From contig JAFDVL010000062.1 in NCBI GenBank assembly GCA_018268995.1, positions 1 through 43,591 of the forward strand: 43,591 bases of DNA, read 5' to 3'. Every line of letters starts with the position of its first letter. The first letter of the stretch is position 1. The notes under the pieces are model-generated. The model saw only the letters and a program-made list of their open reading frames with translations. It had not been told where the DNA came from and did not search any database. Source of the DNA: Acidobacteriota bacterium. Lineage in GTDB: Bacteria; Acidobacteriota; Blastocatellia; RBC074. The translations under genes were made by a program, and so were the position numbers. This document shows positions 8,824-16,899 of the stretch, piece after piece.

Positions 8824-9321
8824 ATGGAGTTTCTGTGGAGTCCCTGGCGACAACAATATGTAACCTCCGGTCAGGCGCAGAAAATATCTGGTTGTGTCTT
8901 CTGTCATTTTTCACATCCGTCCACGCCCGAATTTGATGCGGAGCATTACATTCTGCATCGCGGTCAGCACAATTTCGTCATCCTCAATCTTTACCCGTAC
9001 ACCACCGCACATTTGATGGTTGTGCCGTATGCTCACATTGCGGAGTTGTCACACGTGGACAAGTCTGTGTCAGATGAAATGATGGATTTAGCGAAACTCG
9101 GACAGAAGGCAATCGGGCAAGTCTATCAACCGGACGGCTACAATCTGGGAATGAATTTAGGCAGTGCCGCTGGTGCAGGGGTAGCTTCTCATTTGCATTT
9201 GCATCTCTTGCCGCGTTGGAATGGGGACGCAAATTTTATGACAACTGTTGGTGAAACCCGCGTCCTGCCGGAATCTCTCGCTGACACATACCAAAAACTG
9301 AATCAACATTTTGCGTTCTAA
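8824..9321 (+). CDS. HIT-family nucleotide hydrolase/phosphorylase
   Basis: This 165-residue histidine-triad protein is of the Ap4A phosphorylase-like branch. It probably cleaves or transfers nucleotides from dinucleoside polyphosphates or adenylylated substrates. The triad is HLHLHLLPRW, with His123, His125 and His127. A Cys24-x2-Cys27 pair (GCVFC) would form the structural zinc site with a downstream histidine. LNLYPYTTAHLMVVPY is the usual nucleotide-binding strand. The start MEFLWSPWRQQYV is characteristic of this branch. It follows the HU gene by 12 bp. The exact substrate is not predictable. Confidence 0.9.
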   Translation: MEFLWSPWRQQYVTSGQAQKISGCVFCHFSHPSTPEFDAEHYILHRGQHNFVILNLYPYTTAHLMVVPYAHIAELSHVDKSVSDEMMDLAKLGQKAIGQVYQPDGYNLGMNLGSAAGAGVASHLHLHLLPRWNGDANFMTTVGETRVLPESLADTYQKLNQHFAF

Positions 9322-9452
9322 GGAAACGATTCAGTTTCCTCAAACAATATTACTGGTAAATCGCCGCCAAGATTCTCAAATTTGAAATTTGTGAGTCCGA
9401 GGGCTACTCTCTTCCTGCATCACAACCCACTGCGATCTAACTGGAGGTAGTT

Positions 9453-10805
9453 ATGTCTTCTCATTTGAGATGCTGGATGCCCCGGCTTCTACTCACGGCG
9501 GGTCTATTTGTCTCTGCGATTGTGGAGGCGCAGATCCTGTCTGTTCCGCCTGAAGGTTGGCTAATTGCTTCACCACGCGAGGAACTCAGCCCTAAATTTG
9601 GCTATGATCCGAAAGGCGGGAAAGAGGGTAAAGGGGCCTTTATTATCGTCACCGATGAACGCGCCGGGCTGGATGGGTATTGGACAAAAACAATTCCGGT
9701 AAATGGAGGGAAGACGTATCGGTTTTCAGCTTATCGAAAAATTGATAACGTTCCCACCCCACGCCGCAGTGTTGTGGCTCGTATTTTATGGCAAGACGAG
9801 AGAGGGAAGCCTGTCCTGCTTGATACGCCGGTCGTCAGTGGTTATTTGAAGGGGGCAGCCGCGATTGCCGAACCGGAATATCCATCAGATAAAGCCACAG
9901 AAAATGACTGGACTGAAGTGTCAGATACCTATCAAGCTCCGACAAAAGCCAAACAGGCTGTCATCGAACTACATTTACAATGGGCCGAAAATGCCAGAGT
10001 TGATTGGAGCAATGTTTCGTTCACCGAAACGACTTCCATTCCTGCCCGAATGGCTCGGCTGGCCGCAGTACACTTTCGTCCGACTGGTGGCAAAACGCCA
10101 ATGGATAATTGCCGACAGTTTGAGCCATTTATTCTTGAGGCCTCGAAACAGAAGGCTGATTTGATTGTGTTGCCTGAGACGCTGACTTACTACGGTTTGG
10201 GCAAGTCTTATGTGGATTGCGCAGAGTCAATTCCAGGCCCTGCGACAGAGTATTTCGGAGACTTGGCCAAAAAGCATAATTTGTACATCGTGGCTGGATT
10301 GCTCGAACGCGAAAAGCACTTGGTGTATAACGTCGCGGTATTGCTTGCGCCTGATGGAAAGATTGCGGGCAAGTATCGCAAAGTCGCGCTGCCACGCGGC
10401 GAAATCGCAGGCGGCATCGCGCCGGGCAACGAATATCCGGTCTTCGATACGCGCTTCGGCAAGTTAGGGATGATGATTTGCTACGACGGCTTTTTCCCCG
10501 AAGTCGCGCGGCAACTAACAAATAACGGGGCCGAAGTGATTGCCTGGCCCGTTTGGGGCTGCAATCCGCTGTTGGCACAAGCGCGTGCGACTGAAAATCA
10601 CGTGTATCTGGTCAGCAGTACCTACGAAGACATTTCGCGCAACTGGATGCTAACAGCGGTGTACGACCACGAAGGCAAGCCGCTTGCACACGCAGAAAAA
10701 TGGGGCACGGTCGTCGTTGTCGAAGTGGATTTGAATAAACGATTGCACTGGGCAAGTCTGGGCGATTTCAAAGCTGAGATCCCACGCCATCGGCCTGAAA
10801 AATGA
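9453..10805 (+). CDS. Secreted carbon-nitrogen hydrolase (nitrilase superfamily) with N-terminal beta-sandwich
   Basis: This 450-residue protein has a signal peptide (about 1-26, cleavage after VEA). A beta-sandwich resembling a carbohydrate-binding module follows (about 30-190, with YWTKTIPVNGGKTYRFSAY). The nitrilase-fold domain (about 200-440) carries the catalytic triad Glu242 (VLPETLTYYG), Lys310 (KYRKVALPRGE) and Cys343 (MMICYDGFFPE). The domain hydrolyses amide or nitrile C-N bonds; substrate is unknown. Export plus a binding module points to extracytoplasmic polymer-linked amides, which is inference. GGAGGT upstream supports the ATG. The stop overlaps the next start (ATGATGA), so translation with the PIG-L gene is likely coupled. 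Confidence 0.85.
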   Translation: MSSHLRCWMPRLLLTAGLFVSAIVEAQILSVPPEGWLIASPREELSPKFGYDPKGGKEGKGAFIIVTDERAGLDGYWTKTIPVNGGKTYRFSAYRKIDNVPTPRRSVVARILWQDERGKPVLLDTPVVSGYLKGAAAIAEPEYPSDKATENDWTEVSDTYQAPTKAKQAVIELHLQWAENARVDWSNVSFTETTSIPARMARLAAVHFRPTGGKTPMDNCRQFEPFILEASKQKADLIVLPETLTYYGLGKSYVDCAESIPGPATEYFGDLAKKHNLYIVAGLLEREKHLVYNVAVLLAPDGKIAGKYRKVALPRGEIAGGIAPGNEYPVFDTRFGKLGMMICYDGFFPEVARQLTNNGAEVIAWPVWGCNPLLAQARATENHVYLVSSTYEDISRNWMLTAVYDHEGKPLAHAEKWGTVVVVEVDLNKRLHWASLGDFKAEIPRHRPEK

Positions 10806-11587
10806 TGAGCCACGAAAACAAAAACATCCTGGCGTTTATGGCGCATCCTGACGATGCCGAGTTTCTGTGCGCCGGGACGCTTGCGCGCCTGAAAAAACAG
10901 GGCTATCAGATTCACATTGCCACGATGACGGCTGGCGATGGCGGTAGCACAGAGTTACCGAACGAAGAGATTGCCCGTATCCGATACAATGAAGCAGAGC
11001 AAGCGGCAGCGTTGCTGAATGCGGATTATCTATGCGCGCATCAACGCGATTTCTTTGTGACGTATGGACAAGCCACGATTTGCGCGGCGCTCGAAATCAT
11101 TCGGCGCGCGAGTCCAATTCTGGTTATTACCCATTCGCCACAGGATTACATGACCGATCACGAGCAGACTTCAATGATTGTGCGTGCGGCATGTTTTGCA
11201 GCCTCTGCGCCGAATGCAAAAACGCTTGTGGACGAACCCGCGCCGCCGCTTGCCGCGATTCCGCATCTCTATTACACCGATGCCATCGAAGGCAAAGACA
11301 TTTTCGGCGCGGCGATCAATCCCAGTTTTTACGTGGACATTTCCGACGTGATCGAAACCAAAGCTGCGATGCTTGCCTGTCACGCCAGCCAGCGCGATTG
11401 GCTGCTAAAACAGCACGGCATGGATCATTACGTCGAATCCATGAAACACTGGTCGGCGCATCGTGGTAGCGAAATCGGCGTCGCCTATGCTGAAGGCTTC
11501 CGGCAGCATTTAGGGCATGCGTATCCGCAAAACGATTTGTTAGGAGAACTCCTCGGTACAGTACCCGGAGCGGTAGCGACGGGGTGA
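10802..11587 (+). CDS. PIG-L (LmbE) family deacetylase
   Basis: This 261-residue zinc-dependent deacetylase is of the type that removes acetyl groups from GlcNAc-linked compounds. The zinc motif is AHPDDAEF (His15, Asp18), and a second site HSPQDYMTDHEQT gives His111 and His120. There is no signal peptide, so it is cytoplasmic. It overlaps the upstream nitrilase gene by 4 nt. Its last codons (reading GTVPGAVATG) and its stop codon lie inside a palindromic repeat element starting at 11554. The native C-terminus was therefore probably replaced or extended by about 10 residues when the element arrived. The substrate is unknown; BshB- and MshB-like roles are alternatives. Confidence 0.88.
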   Translation: MMSHENKNILAFMAHPDDAEFLCAGTLARLKKQGYQIHIATMTAGDGGSTELPNEEIARIRYNEAEQAAALLNADYLCAHQRDFFVTYGQATICAALEIIRRASPILVITHSPQDYMTDHEQTSMIVRAACFAASAPNAKTLVDEPAPPLAAIPHLYYTDAIEGKDIFGAAINPSFYVDISDVIETKAAMLACHASQRDWLLKQHGMDHYVESMKHWSAHRGSEIGVAYAEGFRQHLGHAYPQNDLLGELLGTVPGAVATG

Positions 11588-11626
11588 TAACGAACCCGGC
11601 TTGCTACCGCTCGCGGTACTGTACCG
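11554..11626. repeat. GGTAC palindromic element, copy A
   Basis: The left arm (11554-11580) starts CGGTACAGTACC and contains GGAGCGGTAGCGA. The right arm (11601-11626) contains TTGCTACCGCTC and GGTACTGTACCG. They form an imperfect hairpin with a 20-base loop. The PIG-L stop codon sits in the loop, and the SDR start codon follows 9 bases after the element. Confidence 0.85.
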
Positions 11627-11635
11627 CCGTCATTT

Positions 11636-12481
11636 ATGAACTTCGTCGTCGTCACAGGCGTCTCGACCGGCATCGGTTGGGCGATCACCAAAACACTTAC
11701 ACAGCACGGAATGCACGTGTTCGGCAGTGTTCGCAAACAAGCCGATGCTGACCGCTTGGCGCAAGAATTCGGCACCACTTTCACGCCGTTGTTGTTCGAT
11801 GTGACCGATGAAGCTGCGGTTCACGAAGCGGCAAAACTCGTACGCCAAAAACTCAACGGGCAAACGCTCTTTGGCTTGGTCAACAATGCGGGTGTTGCTG
11901 TTCCGGGGCCGCTGCTGCATTTGCCGATTTCTGAACTGCGCAATCAATTGGAAATCAACGTCATCGGACAGGTGATTGTCACGCAGGCTTTCGCGCCTTT
12001 GCTCGGCGCTGATCGCAAGCTACAAGGCAAGCCCGGTCGCATCGTCAACATCAGCTCCGTCGCCGGCAAAATGGCGATGCCGTTTGTCGGGCCGTATGCG
12101 ATGTCCAAGCACGCGCTTGAAGCCTTTTCGGAATCGCTGCGCCGCGAACTGCTGTTGTATGGGATTGATGTCATCATCATTGGCCCCGGCTCCATCGTGA
12201 CGCCGATTTGGGACAAGGCGCAGGAACTCGACATCACGCCGTTTTTGCAAACCGACTATGGCAAAGTGCTGGGAAAATTCCGCGAATTTATGGTGTCGCG
12301 CGGCAAGGCGGGATTGCCTGTTGAATCAATGGGCGAATTGACGTTGCACGTGCTGACAACGCCGAAGCCGAAAGTGCGGTACACGATTGTGGCGAAGAAA
12401 CTCAAGAACTGGACAATCCCGCGATTGCTGCCAAAACGGATGTTCGATAATTTGATCGCTAAACAATTGGGATTCAAATGA
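11636..12481 (+). CDS. SDR-family NAD(P)-dependent oxidoreductase
   Basis: This is a classical short-chain dehydrogenase of 281 residues. The cofactor motif is TGVSTGIG (7-14), followed by NNAG (83-86). The catalytic Ser is in NISSVAG (about 140), and Tyr154 and Lys158 form YAMSK. There is no signal peptide, so it is cytosolic. Substrate is not identifiable; the C-terminal part resembles SDRs acting on lipids or steroids, though this is weak. The start lies 9 bases beyond a palindromic element, so any upstream ribosome-binding signal comes from that element. It sits inside the nitrilase/deacetylase/lyase group, but its role there is not shown. Confidence 0.9.
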   Translation: MNFVVVTGVSTGIGWAITKTLTQHGMHVFGSVRKQADADRLAQEFGTTFTPLLFDVTDEAAVHEAAKLVRQKLNGQTLFGLVNNAGVAVPGPLLHLPISELRNQLEINVIGQVIVTQAFAPLLGADRKLQGKPGRIVNISSVAGKMAMPFVGPYAMSKHALEAFSESLRRELLLYGIDVIIIGPGSIVTPIWDKAQELDITPFLQTDYGKVLGKFREFMVSRGKAGLPVESMGELTLHVLTTPKPKVRYTIVAKKLKNWTIPRLLPKRMFDNLIAKQLGFK

Positions 12482-12491
12482 GGATAGATTT

Positions 12492-14057
12492 ATGCGAAAG
12501 ACATTTTTACCACAGAGACACAGAGGCTTCACAGAGGCTCACAGAGAGAAACACAGACTCTGTGCAACTCTGTGTCAACTCTGTGTCTCTGTGGTGAGTC
12601 TCCTGGCTTTCTCTCAACTCACGATGGCGCAGACCCCTCCGATTTACGTCACGCTCTGGTTCGACACCGAAGATTACATCCTGCCGCAGAGCGATGATGC
12701 CGCGAAACGTTTGGCCGAAATGCTGACGCGGCTTGGCATCAAAGCGACCTTCAAAATCGTCGGCGAAAAAGCGCGCGTGCTGGAACAACGCGGACGCAAA
12801 GACGTGATTGCGGCGCTGAAAAAACACGAAATCGGCTATCACTCGAATTACCACAGCATCCATCCGACGCCTGCCGAATACCTGCAAAATGCGGATTGGG
12901 ACGAAGGCGTCGCGGAGTTCTATCGCCGCGAAATGCCCGGTGTGAAAGACATCCAACGCATCTTCGGCGTGATGCCAAGCTGCTACGGTCAACCCGGCAG
13001 TTCGTGGGGGCCGCAGAGTCACGCCGCGCTCAAACAAATGGGCATCAACGTCTATTTGGACGATTCCACGCACGTCGGGATTGACGAGCAACCGTTTTAT
13101 TACGGCGGACTGCTGAACATCTTCAAGATGGGGACGCACATTGTGCGGATGGATTTGAGCGGCGACGACAATCTGGCAAAAGGCAAAGCCAAATTTATGA
13201 AGTCGTACGAAACGCTCAAAGCCAAAGGCGGCGGCACGATCAGCATTTACTTTCACCCGTGCGAATGGGTACACAAAGAATTTTGGGACGGCGTGAATTT
13301 TAGTCGTGGCGCAAATCCGGCACGGAAGGATTGGAAATTGCCGCCGACGCGCACAAGCGAAGAAACCGAAAAGGCGTTTCGTGATTTCGAGGAATATGCG
13401 AAGTTCATTAAGGCACAGGCGGGCGTGCGATATGTGACGGCGAATGAGCTTGAGAAATTGTATGAAGACAATGCCTTGAGTAAGCAATATGGTCAGCCTG
13501 AAATCATTCAAATTGCTCGTGCGATGAAAAAAGAAATTACGTTTCAGCAAGTGTCTGATTTCATTCTTTCAGCCGCCGACATGTTTTATATCCTTACAGA
13601 AATCGCTGTTGCTCATATCAATAAAAACAGCAATCCGATTGAACTAAAGTCACTTTCAGGTCCCGCGCAATCATTTGTGTTACCTGTTGGAGTAAGTCGG
13701 CCATCAACAGTGAAGCAAGAGGCATTTTATGAAGCGGTGCGAGAAGTAGCTGCTTACTGTAAAACTAATAAACGAATGCCTAGTTTGGTATGGATTGGCT
13801 CAGTTGCGATTTCTCCAGCGGACTACCTTGCAACACTCGCATACGAAGTTGAGCGCGGTTATTTAGCTGTGCAGATCCTTGATGGTGGTTATGTAACTCT
13901 TCGTTCTGGCAATTTCACCGCTGACAAATACGTTGCCAATGACGATCCCAAAATCTTCGGATGGGTCATTCACCCCGAAGGATTTCACGCGCCCAAGATG
14001 ATGGAATTGGCCAAATTGCAGGCGTGGACATTGAAGCCTGCGGTAATGAAGAAATAG
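12492..14057 (+). CDS. Secreted polysaccharide-deacetylase-like protein with palindrome in its signal peptide
   Basis: This 521-residue protein has a NodB-like domain (about 50-310). The metal residues would be in LWFDTEDY (Asp58/Asp61) and YHSNYHSIHPT (His117, His121), the usual D and H-x3-H pattern. The family removes acetyl groups from GlcNAc polymers; the exact substrate is unknown. The C-terminal region (about 335-500) looks less GC-rich, is not clearly assigned, and faintly resembles pseudomurein-binding repeats. The N-terminus is odd: 87 nt of an inverted repeat are translated between MRKTFL and LLAFSQLTMAQ. Without them the start would read MRKTFLSLLAFSQLTMAQ, a normal short signal peptide. 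GAGG upstream supports the ATG at 12492. The ATG at 12624 would lose the export signal. Confidence 0.8.
   Translation: MRKTFLPQRHRGFTEAHREKHRLCATLCQLCVSVVSLLAFSQLTMAQTPPIYVTLWFDTEDYILPQSDDAAKRLAEMLTRLGIKATFKIVGEKARVLEQRGRKDVIAALKKHEIGYHSNYHSIHPTPAEYLQNADWDEGVAEFYRREMPGVKDIQRIFGVMPSCYGQPGSSWGPQSHAALKQMGINVYLDDSTHVGIDEQPFYYGGLLNIFKMGTHIVRMDLSGDDNLAKGKAKFMKSYETLKAKGGGTISIYFHPCEWVHKEFWDGVNFSRGANPARKDWKLPPTRTSEETEKAFRDFEEYAKFIKAQAGVRYVTANELEKLYEDNALSKQYGQPEIIQIARAMKKEITFQQVSDFILSAADMFYILTEIAVAHINKNSNPIELKSLSGPAQSFVLPVGVSRPSTVKQEAFYEAVREVAAYCKTNKRMPSLVWIGSVAISPADYLATLAYEVERGYLAVQILDGGYVTLRSGNFTADKYVANDDPKIFGWVIHPEGFHAPKMMELAKLQAWTLKPAVMKK
12509..12595. repeat. ACCACAGAG palindrome inserted in frame
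   Basis: Perfect 17-bp inverted ends, ACCACAGAGACACAGAG (12509-12525) and its complement (12579-12595), enclose further CACAGAG-type repeats. The unit is exactly 87 nt (29 codons), so it leaves the reading frame of the surrounding gene intact. Confidence 0.9.
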
Positions 14058-14060
14058 AAA

Positions 14061-14279
14061 CGCGGAGCGCCTGGGAGCGCAAGCGTCCCGCTTGCTGCGA
14101 GCGAGTGAAACGAAGCTCGCTTGCATGGCGAGACAGTCCCTCTCTCTTCAGCGAAATAGCACCACTCGCATTGGTCGTGAGGCTGTCCGTTCATTTTCAG
14201 GGTATTCGTTCACCACGCACACGAGCGACGCTCAGGCGCACTCGGCAAGCGGGACGCTTGCGCTCCCAGGCGCTCCGCG
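14061..14279. repeat. 219-bp element with perfect 35-bp inverted ends (MITE-like)
   Basis: The left end (14061-14095, starting CGCGGAGCGCCTGGGAGCGC) and the right end (14245-14279) are exact reverse complements over 35 bp. The 149-bp interior has no convincing gene but contains a second, imperfect GCGAGCGAG/CTCGCTTGC palindrome near 14097-14126. The element starts 4 bases after the deacetylase stop and ends 30 bases before the lyase start. No clear target-site duplication was seen. Confidence 0.9.
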
Positions 14280-14309
14280 TCCCCAGTCAATAATTAGGAG
14301 CTTGATAGA

Positions 14310-16589
14310 ATGCACATACGGTTATTGCTCGGACTTACATTGCTCACTTTCACTCTTACGATTCACGCGCAAGTTACCAAACGCGAATATCTGCAACTCA
14401 TTCAACGCGCCGCCGAAGAAGGCTGGAAAGATCATCCGGCGTCGCTCGAACGTTGGAAAAAGGAACCGAATCATAACGAACTGTGGGGCTACAACGGCCC
14501 CGGTGGTCCGGTGTATCTGGCGGATTTGCTCGGCTATTTGTACCTCGAAACCAAAGACAAAAAGTATGCCGAACAAGCGCGCGACATCTTGGCGAGCTAC
14601 GGCGATTTGCGCGCGACCTATCCGAAGGCGATGCAGGACAAGCGCATCGAATATCGCAACGGCGTGCCTCCGATCTCGAACTTTTTCATCATGCCTCCCT
14701 ATGCACGAGCTTATCTGCGCATCCGTGAAAGCGGTGTGATGGATGCGGCAGCGCGCGAAAAGATCGAACGTGATTTGGCGTTTAGCCTGGATCACATTTT
14801 TTATTTTCCCGAATGGGGCGCGCACAACCGCGCGATGCTGCGGGCCGAGAGTTTGTATTACGGAGCAGTCGCACTATCGCATCATCCGAATGCGAAGAAA
14901 TGGAAGCAACTCGCGGAAACATTGGCGAGCGACAGCCTGAAGCAATGGGAAATCGAAGACGCGACGGGCTACCACTCGGTATGGCTGTATTCGGTGTTTT
15001 CGTATCTCGACATCAGCGGGCAATGGGATGTGGTGCAATCGCCGCTCATCAAATATTACTTGGATTACTTCGTGCAATTGCTGACGCCGCACGGCAACGT
15101 AGCCGACTTTGGCGATGCACATTGGAACGAAGGGAACACGCTGCGGTTTGTTTCTGTCTATGAAAAAGCTGCGACGGCGTATCGCAATCCGGTCTACAAA
15201 CATTTCGCCGAAGAGATGCTGCGCCGCGCGATGGAGCGGATGGCGAAGCAGCAGAACGTCGCCGCGAACGCCGTAAACATCGGCACGGGCAACGGTTCGT
15301 ACCTGACGGATGCAATGCGTTGGGCGGACGATGCAGTGACGCCGACAGCGCCGACGAATCTGAGCGGCGATGTGCTCGAAGACATCGTCGGCAAGAAGGT
15401 TGTCTTCCGCGATGGCTGGTCGCGCACGGCGAATATGCTGCTCTTGAATTACCGCGACGAAGGCGATGGCGGTTGGCTGGGGCGTGATTACTTGCGGCAA
15501 AACCTTTCTGTCGAAGAAGAAAAAATGCACCACGGTCACGCCGATGAAAACAGTATTGCGCTGTTGATGAGCGGCGGTTCGGTGTTGTTGCACGATGGCG
15601 GCTATCGCCCCGATTTGCCAAGCGGGCCAAGTGGCGAATGGCGTGCGGATTACTTTCACAATCGCGTTGTCGCTCGCAAAAACAAACGCGCGAAAAATCA
15701 GGACTTCTTTTCCTTCCTGCAAAACTCCGGTGCCTATCGTCCCGTCAAAACGCAGAAGATTGATTTCCAGGCATTTCGAGATGTGGATTACAGCCGCACG
15801 CGCGTGATTGACGAAGAGATGGGCTATCAGGCAGATCGCGTCATCACGTGGGTGCGCGACAAGAATTATTGGATCGTGATTGACGGCATTAAGACGCTGC
15901 GCAGCGATTGGTTCACGTTCACGAACCTCTGGCACACGCGGCAAATCCTGAGTCAGGAAGGGCAGACATTCGATACGTTTTACGATCAAATTCAAACGGA
16001 CAAATTGCCCGACACGAAAGCGCTGCTGATTCACTTTCCCGAAAACACTTTTGGGAAGCAAATCGGAACCTTCAAAGAAACGCGCCATTTTCAGGACGAA
16101 GTTGGGATGTATCAAACGCAGTCCAGCTTTTACAAAACAGGCGACACAGAATACTTCGTGACGATTTTGGTTCCGCACAATAAAGGCGAAGACGCACGGA
16201 AAATATTGGCGAACTTTCGCCTGCTCGATACTGGCAAATCCGGGCAGGCAGTTGCGCTCGAAATCAACGACGGCCCCGTAAAATCAATGCTCTGCGTGAA
16301 ACTGGATTTGGACATGGACTTGGCGCGCGAAAACATTCGCCCGCGTTATCAATACAATTTAGGCAAGGTCAAATACGGCGATTTTGAAACGGATGCAGGC
16401 TTTTTGTTTGCACGCATTACCAATGGACAGATTTCTTATTCCGCCACCACGATGACGAAGATTTTGTATCGCGATCAAACTTTACTGGAAGCATCGCCAA
16501 ACACTTTTGGCTTGCAACTGGACGGCGCTCCCGCGCGGACGGGATATGCGAAATGGCGCAAGTGGGAAGATGTGGTGAAGGGGAAATAA
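14310..16589 (+). CDS. Heparinase II/III-like polysaccharide lyase, secreted
   Basis: This 759-residue protein starts with a signal peptide (about 1-20, ending HAQ). An alpha-helical toroid domain (about 25-330) contains HNRAMLRAESLYYG and GDAHWNEGNTLRF. The C-terminal beta-sandwich begins near 370, with the family hallmark HHGHADENSIALLMSGG at about 405-421 followed by LHDGGYRPD. Members of this superfamily cleave uronic-acid-containing polysaccharides such as heparin or alginate by beta-elimination. Which polymer is cut cannot be told. Neighbouring deacetylase-type genes suggest an N-acetylated or sulfated glycan. The upstream gap is filled by an inverted-repeat element, which may affect cotranscription. 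Ribosome-binding site: TAGGAG near 14296-14301. Confidence 0.82.
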   Translation: MHIRLLLGLTLLTFTLTIHAQVTKREYLQLIQRAAEEGWKDHPASLERWKKEPNHNELWGYNGPGGPVYLADLLGYLYLETKDKKYAEQARDILASYGDLRATYPKAMQDKRIEYRNGVPPISNFFIMPPYARAYLRIRESGVMDAAAREKIERDLAFSLDHIFYFPEWGAHNRAMLRAESLYYGAVALSHHPNAKKWKQLAETLASDSLKQWEIEDATGYHSVWLYSVFSYLDISGQWDVVQSPLIKYYLDYFVQLLTPHGNVADFGDAHWNEGNTLRFVSVYEKAATAYRNPVYKHFAEEMLRRAMERMAKQQNVAANAVNIGTGNGSYLTDAMRWADDAVTPTAPTNLSGDVLEDIVGKKVVFRDGWSRTANMLLLNYRDEGDGGWLGRDYLRQNLSVEEEKMHHGHADENSIALLMSGGSVLLHDGGYRPDLPSGPSGEWRADYFHNRVVARKNKRAKNQDFFSFLQNSGAYRPVKTQKIDFQAFRDVDYSRTRVIDEEMGYQADRVITWVRDKNYWIVIDGIKTLRSDWFTFTNLWHTRQILSQEGQTFDTFYDQIQTDKLPDTKALLIHFPENTFGKQIGTFKETRHFQDEVGMYQTQSSFYKTGDTEYFVTILVPHNKGEDARKILANFRLLDTGKSGQAVALEINDGPVKSMLCVKLDLDMDLARENIRPRYQYNLGKVKYGDFETDAGFLFARITNGQISYSATTMTKILYRDQTLLEASPNTFGLQLDGAPARTGYAKWRKWEDVVKGK

Positions 16590-16899
16590 AAATCACCGCA
16601 AAGAACCAAAAAATAATGGCGTTTTACCTATGGTCGCCTAACTGATGCTATCTATACGCGGCAGTAATGTCAGGAACTATTTAGGTCACAAGTTCCTGCC
16701 TGCAATGGACAAATGAACATCACCAAAAGTCGGCTGCGAGTTTGTCTGACCAAATTATCAAATTGGCTTGACAGATTCTTTAAGCAATCATACTCTTTGC
16801 CCCATTGAGATACATTTACTGACCGACTGTAAAAAAGATATTACAACCCTGGCTACGCTGGACACTACATCAATCGAATTACATCAATGAGGTGAAGAT
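16590..16899. other. Intergenic region upstream of the TonB receptor
   Basis: This 310-bp AT-richer gap has no credible gene on either strand. It holds the promoter candidate at 16768-16796 and the ribosome-binding site GAGGTGA just before the ATG at 16900. No terminator hairpin was recognised after the lyase gene. Confidence 0.5.
16768..16796 (+). promoter_or_regulatory. Candidate sigma70 promoter for the TonB receptor
   Basis: A perfect TTGACA (16768-16773) is followed after exactly 17 bp by TACTCT (16791-16796), which matches four of six -10 positions. It lies about 100 bp upstream of the start codon. Confidence 0.45.

Noticed and set aside
12507..13550. A 347-codon minus-strand open frame
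   Set aside because: It lies antisense inside the polysaccharide-deacetylase gene, has no recognisable motif, and follows from the codon bias of the + strand gene.
14092..14739. Open frame spanning the 219-bp inverted-repeat element
   Set aside because: Its translation is Arg/Ser-rich without motifs, and most of it overlaps the lyase gene in another frame.
14874..16178. A 434-codon minus-strand open frame
   Set aside because: It is antisense to the heparinase-like gene, whose signal peptide and HHGHADENS motif are clear; the antisense product has no family features.
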